Shown here: positions 1-5,471 of the stretch, in pieces | Numbering within the stretch: position 1 is the stretch's first letter | Layout: every line of letters begins with the position of its first letter | NCBI GenBank assembly: GCA_905236665.1 | Contig: CAJONF010000042.1 | Span: 1 to 7,357 of the forward strand | Source: an uncultured Selenomonadaceae bacterium | GTDB lineage: Bacteria > Bacillota > Negativicutes > Selenomonadales > Selenomonadaceae | Direction: 5' to 3' | DNA length: 7,357 bases | Program-made: the position numbers and the translations under genes | The notes under the pieces: model-generated | What the model saw: the letters and a program-made list of their open reading frames with translations, nothing else | Database searches by the model: none | Told to the model about the DNA's origin: nothing

Positions 1-990
1 GTTTTCAATATCGGACTTCAAGATATAAAGTTCGCGAATCGTATTTGACCGTCCGATTAGTTCATAATCTTTGATTTCGACGTTGGTGCCGTTGACGAGC
101 TTTTCAATCTGCGCCTTGGAATATTTTTTCTTGACGAGAGCAATGCCCCTGTCGACGAATTTTTTTGCGGTCGACGTGTCGAAAATTTCGTTGTAGTAAA
201 TATCGCCGAGTTGCGTGCAAGCCTCGATTGACAGTTCAACGGACAAATTCGCCGCCAAAACTTTTTCGCAGTAGTCAATGACGTTTTGAATCTTGTCTTC
301 GTCGCGGTAGACGTAAACCGTCGCCCGAAATGCGCTTGCGTTGCCCGCGTCGACGGTCGCTAATTTTTCTGCAGTGGTCATCATGTCCTGCAGATTTATT
401 TTTTTGCCTAAGTCGTAAATGTCAAGGTCGCGCTCGTATTTGGCGATTAGAAATTGATTCTGCTTGCGGTCGAATTCGTTTTGAATCTTTTTCTGCTGAG
501 TGTCGTCGCCGGTCTTGCCTTGCGCCTTGAGCCGTTCGATTTCTGCGCGGGCTTCGCGAAGTTCTCTGGTAAGTCGTTCCTTTTCGCTGAAGTCGTCGCG
601 TTTCAAAAATTTTTCAAGGTCAATTTTGCTCGTGTCGACGGTCGCCGTGACGCGGCAGACAAATTCGGTATCGCCCTCCGAATTTTTGCGGAATTCTTCG
701 CCGAAATATTTGACGCCTTCCAACTGCGAAACCAAAAACGTTTCAACGACATCCGCCTCAAGCTCGTGGTCAATCATCAGCGCATGATTCTTGACAAGAA
801 CACCGCCCGCATTATTCGCCGCGTCCAAAAGAGCCGCGTCGCGGGCGTGTTCAGTGCAAGCCTTGATAGTTTCCTCAATTATCTTGTCGGCGACGTAACG
901 CCCGTTGCCTTCAACCGTGATAATCTCCGCACTCGCCAAAGAAAAATTCAGCGCAAACAAAATTATCAATGCGGCAAAAAATCTTTTCAT
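1..990 (-). CDS. Exported FlgT-N/LPP20-like protein with coiled coil and TPR-like helices (C-terminus beyond window)
   Basis: The frame is open from an ATG at 990 to the window edge (330 residues, no stop), so the C-terminus is missing. The start is fixed by a strong AAAAGGAGGAGG ribosome site 4 bases upstream. Residues 1-21 form a Sec signal peptide: KR, a hydrophobic core, then ASA before Glu22, so the mature protein is extracytoplasmic. Residues about 22-115 (ITVEGNGRYVADK, Ala-rich helix, 'NNAGGVLV', then a Thr/Val-rich strand segment) resemble the N-terminal domain of FlgT and LPP20-type envelope proteins; this is recognition by pattern, not a search. Residues about 135-190 are charged and heptad-like (coiled coil). 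Residues about 205-295 are alternating helices resembling TPR or Sel1 repeats, with 'ACTQLGDIYYNEIF' the best piece. No catalytic motif is visible. A scaffold or envelope-assembly role is a guess; its partners may lie left of the window. It is divergent from the TSCPD gene. Confidence 0.85.
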   Translation of the reverse strand, partial: MKRFFAALIILFALNFSLASAEIITVEGNGRYVADKIIEETIKACTEHARDAALLDAANNAGGVLVKNHALMIDHELEADVVETFLVSQLEGVKYFGEEFRKNSEGDTEFVCRVTATVDTSKIDLEKFLKRDDFSEKERLTRELREARAEIERLKAQGKTGDDTQQKKIQNEFDRKQNQFLIAKYERDLDIYDLGKKINLQDMMTTAEKLATVDAGNASAFRATVYVYRDEDKIQNVIDYCEKVLAANLSVELSIEACTQLGDIYYNEIFDTSTAKKFVDRGIALVKKKYSKAQIEKLVNGTNVEIKDYELIGRSNTIRELYILKSDIEN

Positions 991-1005
991 GACGCCTCCT
1001 CCTTT

Positions 1006-1041
1006 TAGCACGATTATATTTTCAAACCGCAACGCTGTAAA
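1006..1041 (-). promoter_or_regulatory. Sigma70-type promoter for the exported FlgT-like gene
   Basis: On the minus strand a -35 TTTACA (1041-1036, 5 of 6 to consensus) is followed by exactly 17 bases and a perfect -10 TATAAT (1018-1013). The predicted transcription start is near A1006, giving a leader of only about 16 bases that consists almost entirely of the ribosome binding site of the gene starting at 990. Boxes, spacing and orientation are all seen directly; activity is inferred. Confidence 0.72.
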
Positions 1042-1065
1042 GTTTTGGCGGCAGGATAAAAATTT

Positions 1066-1102
1066 TTTTCAGCGAATTTTTTCGGTGTGTATTATATTCA
1101 AA
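1066..1102 (+). promoter_or_regulatory. Possible promoter for the TSCPD / Cys-rich gene pair
   Basis: TATTAT (1090-1095), overlapping TATATT (1093-1098), sits just upstream of the TSCPD ribosome site, with a weak TTTTCA at 1066-1071 (18-base spacing) as the best -35. A start near 1102 would leave a leader of about 13 bases, which is very short and would begin inside the Shine-Dalgarno sequence. The AT-rich spacer offers other weak candidates, so the placement is tentative. Confidence 0.33.
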
Positions 1103-1114
1103 GGAGAAATTTTT

Positions 1115-1378
1115 ATGGAAAGCTACACTTTTGAACCGCAACGCGTCTGTTCCAAGCGGATTGATTTTTCTTTGGACGAGCAAGGACGCCTGCACGACGT
1201 GAAATTTTTTGGCGGTTGCCCCGGCAATCTTCCGGCTATCGGTCGGCTTGTCGAAGGTAAAGACGCTAAAGAAATCGCCGATATTTTGCGCGGCAATCCC
1301 TGCGGCGGACGCGGCACCAGTTGCGCTGACCAGCTGTCTATTGCGATTGATGAAGCTTTGACGCGGCGCACGGCTTAA
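1115..1378 (+). CDS. TSCPD domain-containing protein (TIGR03905-type)
   Basis: A small cytoplasmic protein of 87 residues. ATG at 1115 follows AAAGGAG with about 8 bases spacing; the longer frame running back to 905 is rejected because it overlaps the opposite gene and its promoter. The whole protein matches the stand-alone TSCPD family: 'VCSKRIDF' (Cys12), 'VKFFGGCPGNL' (Cys35), a helix 'LVEGKDAKEIADIL', then 'NPCGGRGTSCADQL' (Cys63, Cys70), where TSCAD stands for the family's TSCPD. All four expected cysteines are present. The same domain occurs at the C-terminus of vitamin B12-dependent ribonucleotide reductase; the function of the free-standing form is not established, and a metal- or thiol-related role is inferred from the cysteines. 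The next gene starts 21 bases downstream with a nearly identical ribosome-site/start arrangement, so the two are probably co-transcribed. Confidence 0.93.
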   Translation: MESYTFEPQRVCSKRIDFSLDEQGRLHDVKFFGGCPGNLPAIGRLVEGKDAKEIADILRGNPCGGRGTSCADQLSIAIDEALTRRTA

Positions 1379-1399
1379 AATTTTTGGGGAGGAATTTTT

Positions 1400-1750
1400 A
1401 TGGGCAAACAAACTTTGATTGAAAAAGCAAAGGCAATGATGACGGCTCCCAGCTGTTGTCCCGAACTAAAACAAGCAACGCAAGCCTATCTCGACGCACT
1501 CGGCACGGCTGATGAAAAAATTGCCGCGAAAAATCTTATCGCCGAAATCTCGGAAGATATCACGGCGATTGAAGATTTGGTTCCGTTTGCTCACTCGGAA
1601 ATTGCCATTCAGATTTTCGGCGCGGAAGGTGCAAAAAAATTCGCCGACCATGCCGACGAACTTAAAGCTTCGGGCGCGAAATATTGCGACTGTGGCGCGT
1701 GTGCTCCCGCTCTTGAAATTTTACAGAACAAAGAAATTCTGCTCGCTTAA
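1400..1750 (+). CDS. Small cysteine-rich helical protein of the family often mislabelled 'Hsp90'
   Basis: A 116-residue protein starting at ATG 1400, 7 bases after GGGGAGG. It has no signal peptide or membrane segment. From memory of similar sequences, Clostridia and Negativicutes carry proteins of this size and pattern annotated 'molecular chaperone Hsp90'. Nothing here resembles Hsp90: there is no GHKL ATPase domain and the length is far too short. Visible features are an N-terminal 'APSCCPEL' (adjacent Cys19 and Cys20), a long helical middle rich in Ala, Glu and Lys (residues 24-92), and a C-terminal 'KYCDCGAC' (Cys96, Cys98, Cys101). The CC pair plus CxCxxC could bind metal or an iron-sulfur cluster or act in thiol exchange; this is inference. 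It is the second gene of a two-gene unit with the TSCPD protein, which also carries four cysteines, and is followed by a terminator at 1799. Real gene: quite sure. Function: unknown. Confidence 0.85.
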   Translation: MGKQTLIEKAKAMMTAPSCCPELKQATQAYLDALGTADEKIAAKNLIAEISEDITAIEDLVPFAHSEIAIQIFGAEGAKKFADHADELKASGAKYCDCGACAPALEILQNKEILLA

Positions 1751-1798
1751 AAAATTATGGTTCGCCAAATGTTTCATAAAGTCCCGATTGAGAATTTT

Positions 1799-1829
1799 AG
1801 CCCGTCGAAAAAATCGGCGGGCTTTTTTT
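1799..1829 (+). terminator. Intrinsic terminator of the TSCPD / Cys-rich gene unit
   Basis: Arms AGCCCGTCGA (1799-1808) and TCGGCGGGCT (1814-1823) pair as a 10-bp stem with one T-G wobble and a 5-A loop. A run of seven T (1823-1829) follows on the plus strand. On the minus strand the flank after the hairpin is AAAATTCT, so it is not a classical terminator for thiN. The T-run overlaps the thiN stop codon (1830-1828) by two bases, so the two units converge with no spacer. Confidence 0.88.
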
Positions 1830-2508
1830 ATTCGGCAAAACAAAAATAAACAGCAAGCTTTCCACGTCCCACGCTGACAGAAATTTTATTGGTATCAACG
1901 CGATTACTGGTGGCATTCGGAAAATTTTGCGTCAAGGTTGCGTCGTCAAGTTCCCAGTGCAGATTTTTTGTCGTGACGCTCTCGCAAATATTTGTCATCG
2001 GCAGGAGACTCACGGCAAGCGGTTTTTTAAAAAATTTCACGTCAACGGATTCGCCGCCCTTAACAAAAAAAATAATTTCGCGCTCATCGGCAAGGAAAAT
2101 TTTTCTGTCAATCGCCGCGCAGGTAAAAACCGTGCTGTACAGGTGGTCGAAACGTCCGCCAAAACAGCCAGTCAAAATCGCGGTGTGTTCGCCAAAAATT
2201 TCAGCCGCGCGGTTCAGGGCAAGTTGCGTGTCTGTGAAATCTTTATCGGCGGGATATTTTTCAACGGGAATATTTTTTTCACGCGCCCAATCCACGGAAG
2301 ACTGATTCGCGCTGTCGAAGTCGCCAATTAAAAAATTCGGGACAATTTCGCACACGTGGCAAATCTCAATCCCTTTATCTACGCAAAAAATTTTCCGACT
2401 ACTCGCCACGCTTTTAAACCAATCGACGTTGGGAACTCGCCCGCCCGTCACGAATAAAATTTCCTGCGCGTTTGCTGGAGAAAAAATTTCACATTGCGTA
2501 AAAATCAT
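1828..2508 (-). CDS. thiN: Thiamine pyrophosphokinase (thiamine diphosphokinase)
   Basis: A 226-residue cytoplasmic enzyme that transfers pyrophosphate from ATP to thiamine, making the cofactor TPP directly. The start at 2508 is preferred because GAGGTGATT ends 4 bases upstream (GAGGTG 7 bases from ATG); an in-frame ATG at 2538 falls inside the terminator hairpin and has no ribosome site. Family motifs in order: the N-terminal nucleotide-fold strand 'ILFVTGG' (17-23), 'CVDKGI' (42-47), 'LIGDFDS' (60-66) with metal-binding Asp, 'KDFTDTQLAL' (89-98) and 'GGRFDH' (117-122). The C-terminal part (about residues 140-226) is the beta-rich thiamine-binding domain with the usual 'SVTTKNLHWEL' and 'ISVSVGRGKL' segments. 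Length is typical. It follows aspartase but is cut off from it by a terminator, so it is probably a separate or readthrough-fed unit; TPP need not relate to the fumarate operon. Confidence 0.95.
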   Translation of the reverse strand: MIFTQCEIFSPANAQEILFVTGGRVPNVDWFKSVASSRKIFCVDKGIEICHVCEIVPNFLIGDFDSANQSSVDWAREKNIPVEKYPADKDFTDTQLALNRAAEIFGEHTAILTGCFGGRFDHLYSTVFTCAAIDRKIFLADEREIIFFVKGGESVDVKFFKKPLAVSLLPMTNICESVTTKNLHWELDDATLTQNFPNATSNRVDTNKISVSVGRGKLAVYFCFAE

Positions 2509-2510
2509 TT

Positions 2511-2520
2511 CAATCACCTC
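2511..2520 (-). promoter_or_regulatory. thiN ribosome binding site abutting the aspA terminator
   Basis: GAGGTGATTG on the minus strand (2520-2511) is the only good Shine-Dalgarno upstream of thiN and decides the start at 2508. It begins at the base directly after the eight-T run of the preceding terminator. Any transcript carrying this site by readthrough has it flush against the hairpin; a thiN-specific promoter would have to lie inside or upstream of the hairpin, and no convincing one is seen. Confidence 0.7.
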
Positions 2521-2550
2521 AAAAAAAATCCCCGTCAAAATTCGGCGGGG
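2521..2550 (-). terminator. Intrinsic terminator after aspA
   Basis: On the minus strand CCCCGCC (2550-2544), a 7-base loop and GACGGGG (2536-2530) form a GC-rich stem with one C-A mismatch. It is followed by A2529 and eight T (2528-2521). The hairpin begins 26 bases after the aspA stop. On the plus strand the stem pairs slightly better (T-G wobble) but is followed by A-rich sequence, so it acts for the leftward operon. It marks the end of the dcu-ansB-argH-like-aspA unit. Confidence 0.85.
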
Positions 2551-2576
2551 GAAAAAATTTTTACCTTCTAAAATTT

Positions 2577-3965
2577 TCAGTTGGTGATGCCGGGACGCGT
2601 CATCTTTTCGGGCGACATATAAACTCTAAGTTCTTCTTCGGTGAGAATTCCCTTTTCCAAAATTATTTCGCGAATCGGGCGGCGCGTGGCATAAGCTTCT
2701 TTTGCAAGCATGGAGCACTGTTCGTAGCCCAGATGCGGCAGGAGAGCTGTGACTACACCAACAGAGCTATCAAGCCATTTCTGGCACTGTTCGCGATTGG
2801 GTTCCAAACCAGTCAACAATTTGTCAACAAAGGTGCGCGAGGCATTGGCAAGATAATTCATCGAAGAGCACAGATTATAAGCCATAATCGGTTCCATGAC
2901 GTTCAATTCAAACTGACCGTTTTCGACGCCGAAGGTAACAGCTAAATCGTTGCCGATAACTTGATAGCACGCCTGATCCATGACTTCAGCGATAACCGGA
3001 TTAACTTTGCCAGGCATAATCGACGAGCCAGGTTGACGTTTGGGCAGGAACAATTCATTCAAGCCGCAACGAGGTCCCGACGCCATAAGCCTAAAGTCGT
3101 TCGCCATTTTGATAAGGACAAGCGCGGTATTTTTCAATGCGCTGGATACGTCAACAAAGCCGTCCGTATTGTTCGTGGCGTCGATAATGTTCGTGGAAGT
3201 TTCAAAATTCTCGCCGGTGATTTCGCGCAATTTGCGAGCGACGATTTTAATATATCTGGGTTCAGCATTAAGACCGGTGCCGACGGCGGTACCGCCCATG
3301 TTGATTAAGCGGATACTGTCAATCGCCCATTCAATACGGCGAATACTGCGACGAACTGCCGAAGCATAAGAGCCCATTTCTTGACCAAGAGTGATCGGAA
3401 CTGCGTCTTGCAAATGCGTGCGACCCATTTTAAGAATATCTTTATACTCTTCTGCTTTTTGTTCAAGAGCGTTTGCAAGATAATCAAGCGCGTCAGTTAC
3501 GTTGTGGCTCTTGTAAGTCAAGCAAACTTTAATAGCGGTGGGCAAGCTGTCATTTGTCGATTGCGCCATATTTGCATGGTTGTTCGGGCTGATAATATCA
3601 TAACGCCCTTTAGCCTCGCCGATAATTTCCAGTGCGCGATTACAAAGAACTTCGTTCATGTTCATGTTGATTGAAGTGCCTGCGCCGCCTTGAATCGGAT
3701 CAACGGGGAACTGATCGATAAATTGACCGTCGATAACTTCTTCTGCTGCCTGAACGAGAGCATTGCCAATTTTTTTGTCGAGACGCCCGGTTTCCATGTT
3801 CGCTTGAGCCGCCGCTTTTTTTACTTTGGCAAGAGATTTAATAAAGTCTTCGTCAAGACGGCGACCGGTAATGGTGAAGTTCTCAATAGCGCGCATTGTC
3901 TGCACGCCGTAATAAGCCTCGTCCGGTACTTCAATTTCTCCCAAAAAATCGTGTTCCTTCCTCAT
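2577..3965 (-). CDS. aspA: Aspartate ammonia-lyase (aspartase)
   Basis: A cytoplasmic homotetrameric enzyme family converting L-aspartate to fumarate and ammonia. The 462 residues are close to the usual aspartase length (slightly short C-terminus). ATG at 3965 has GAGGTG 7 bases upstream. Superfamily motifs in order: 'GGAGTSINMNMNEV' (93-106), 'NNHANMAQSTNDS' (128-140), 'GRTHLQDAVP' (181-190, His184) and the signature GSSIMPGKVNP (313-323) with the catalytic Ser and Lys320. Aspartase rather than fumarase C is called because the signature continues 'VIAEVMDQ' and the following segment reads 'QVIGNDLAV', 'NVMEPIMAYN' and 'REIILEKGILTEEEL', as in aspartases; fumarases continue 'TQCE'. It is the last gene of the operon, 28 bases after the ArgH-like gene and before a terminator. 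It closes the route asparagine to aspartate to fumarate begun by the upstream asparaginase. Confidence 0.95.
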   Translation of the reverse strand: MRKEHDFLGEIEVPDEAYYGVQTMRAIENFTITGRRLDEDFIKSLAKVKKAAAQANMETGRLDKKIGNALVQAAEEVIDGQFIDQFPVDPIQGGAGTSINMNMNEVLCNRALEIIGEAKGRYDIISPNNHANMAQSTNDSLPTAIKVCLTYKSHNVTDALDYLANALEQKAEEYKDILKMGRTHLQDAVPITLGQEMGSYASAVRRSIRRIEWAIDSIRLINMGGTAVGTGLNAEPRYIKIVARKLREITGENFETSTNIIDATNNTDGFVDVSSALKNTALVLIKMANDFRLMASGPRCGLNELFLPKRQPGSSIMPGKVNPVIAEVMDQACYQVIGNDLAVTFGVENGQFELNVMEPIMAYNLCSSMNYLANASRTFVDKLLTGLEPNREQCQKWLDSSVGVVTALLPHLGYEQCSMLAKEAYATRRPIREIILEKGILTEEELRVYMSPEKMTRPGITN

Positions 3966-3993
3966 TACTTAACACCTCATTTATAAAATTTTT

Positions 3994-5460
3994 TTACTGC
4001 CGAAGTTTTTTATAAGCCGATGCCACCAAATTTTTCTTCGCCGCCAACCAGTCATTTTGCTCGGTGAAGATTTTTTTTGCGCCGTCAATCATATTTTGTA
4101 AAGAAAATTCGCCGGGACTACCCACGCTGATTTTTCCGCGAATATTTGCCGCCGGTTCAAGGACGTTTGTAATTTCTGCATCGGTGACCTCAAGCCCGCG
4201 ACCTAAAATATTTTCCGCGCAGGTTGTCAAAAGTTCAGCATTCATATCGGAGATTGAACCGCCTTTTTCAGTGACAGCCCCGACCATTTCGCCAACAATG
4301 TCATGCGCCTGCGCGAACGAAATTTTAAATTTGCCAACGAGAAAATCTGCAAGCGCAGTTACCGTGGAGAAATTATTTTTCGCGGCGAGATATGCCCGCT
4401 CATCGTTGAACTTAACATATTTCAAGGTTTCTGCAAAAAGATTCACCGCGTCGACACTGGCATTAAAGCCCGACCAAAATTGCGCGTGCGTCTCGAATAA
4501 ATCCATGCACAGAGAAAACGGAGTGTTCTTCATAGTCGCACAACCAGCCGTAAAAGTTCCGAGAATATGAGCCGCTTTAGCTTTAATCATCTCGAACGTT
4601 ACGGGATTTTTTTTCTGCGGCATGATTGAACTGCAAATGGCAACTTCGCCGCCGATATCCAGCAAAGAAAATTCGTTCGTGCACCAGATATAATGATCCT
4701 GCGCCATGCGGCTAAGGTTGACCATCATAATCGCCAACGCGCCTTCAACCTCAAGCAAATAATCTTTTGTACCGACGCAATCAAGCGCATTGGTTACGGT
4801 GCCTTCAAAGCCCAAAAGTTTTTCTAAGCTGTTGCGGTTAATGGGAAAACTTGTTCCAGCTAAAGCCGCCGCTCCCAGTGCACATTGATTAGTTTTTTGA
4901 TAAGCTTCCTGCAGACGTTGAAAATCTCTTTGCAAAACTTCAATCGCCGCCGCGTAGTAGTAGCCAACAGTTATCGGTTGCGCGGGTTGAGTGTGAGTGT
5001 AGCCCGTAATAATCGTCTGCTGATATTTTTCGGCAAGCGCGAACATTTCCTTTTGCAGATAAAGAACACTTTGACAAATTTTCCAAAGAGCCTTGCGCGT
5101 TTCCATGCGCCAAAGTGCCGAGTAAATATCGTTGCGACTTCTGCCCGTATGCAAACGCCCGCCGACCTCAAGTCCGACGCGCTGAATCAATTTTTGTTCA
5201 ACGTTGAAATAAATTTCTTCGTACTTGCCGTCGATATCGTCTGTAGAAAAATTTTCTTCAACCCAAGCCAAACCGTCAAGAATTTTCTGCGCCTCGTCTT
5301 GAGTGATAATTTTTTCTTCGGCGAGCATTTTTGCATAGGCGCGGTTTAGCAAAATCAATTCCTCAAAACCGTGCTCATATTCGACAAAAATTCCGGGCTT
5401 TGCAATTTCGTTGCGGAAGTACTCTGACATCTCCGCCTTAATCCGATTTCTTCCACGCAT
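3994..5460 (-). CDS. Argininosuccinate lyase (ArgH)-family C-N lyase, divergent; probably catabolic
   Basis: A 488-residue cytoplasmic member of the aspartase/fumarase superfamily, of ArgH length. ATG 5460 follows TGAGG with 9 bases spacing; ATG 5430 is a possible but less well-placed alternative. Motifs: HTGRSRND (104-111), 'GYTHTQPAQP' (153-162, His156), 'LGAAALAGTSFPINR' (195-209), and 'CSSIMPQKKNP' (276-286) with the catalytic serines and lysines. These identify an ArgH-type enzyme that eliminates fumarate from an N-succinyl compound. Departures from canonical ArgH, from memory of the family: HTGRSRND is followed by IYSA instead of QVAT; the signature Gly is Cys276; KNP is followed by Val instead of Asp; the 'LPLAYN.D.QEDK' substrate segment is 'TPFSLCMDLFETH'; the N-terminal WGGRF is absent. 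The gene lies 11 bases after asparaginase and 28 before aspartase, with no argG in the window. It may be a true ArgH or a lyase for another aspartate-amine adduct. Confidence 0.88.
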   Translation of the reverse strand: MRGRNRIKAEMSEYFRNEIAKPGIFVEYEHGFEELILLNRAYAKMLAEEKIITQDEAQKILDGLAWVEENFSTDDIDGKYEEIYFNVEQKLIQRVGLEVGGRLHTGRSRNDIYSALWRMETRKALWKICQSVLYLQKEMFALAEKYQQTIITGYTHTQPAQPITVGYYYAAAIEVLQRDFQRLQEAYQKTNQCALGAAALAGTSFPINRNSLEKLLGFEGTVTNALDCVGTKDYLLEVEGALAIMMVNLSRMAQDHYIWCTNEFSLLDIGGEVAICSSIMPQKKNPVTFEMIKAKAAHILGTFTAGCATMKNTPFSLCMDLFETHAQFWSGFNASVDAVNLFAETLKYVKFNDERAYLAAKNNFSTVTALADFLVGKFKISFAQAHDIVGEMVGAVTEKGGSISDMNAELLTTCAENILGRGLEVTDAEITNVLEPAANIRGKISVGSPGEFSLQNMIDGAKKIFTEQNDWLAAKKNLVASAYKKLRQ

Positions 5461-5471
5461 AATTTAAAACC

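Noticed and set aside
454..1008. Long plus-strand open frame opposite the exported FlgT-like gene
   Set aside because: It is the shadow of the minus-strand gene, which has a signal peptide, a strong ribosome site and a promoter. The plus frame has no ribosome site or recognisable domain.
905..1114. N-terminal extension of the TSCPD protein
   Set aside because: It would overlap the divergent gene, its promoter and the TSCPD ribosome site. The family length fits the start at 1115.
1400..1750. True Hsp90 chaperone
   Set aside because: At 116 residues with no ATPase motifs it cannot be Hsp90; the label is only a common database name for this small family.
2509..2538. Ten-residue upstream extension of thiN from an ATG at 2538
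   Set aside because: That ATG is inside the terminator hairpin and has no ribosome site; the GAGGTGATT before 2508 fits much better.
2509..2576. TPP riboswitch upstream of thiN
   Set aside because: The 68-base gap holds only the terminator and ribosome site; it is too short and lacks the conserved TPP-aptamer CTGAGA and ACCTGA-type motifs.
2577..3965. Fumarase C as an alternative identity for the aspartase
   Set aside because: The sequence after the GSSIMPGKVNP signature (VIAEVMDQ) and the C-terminal segments follow aspartases, not the TQCE of fumarases; gene context agrees.
4064..4570. Plus-strand open frame of 168 codons opposite the ArgH-like gene
   Set aside because: Antisense shadow of a gene with full family motifs; no ribosome site or known domain in the plus frame.
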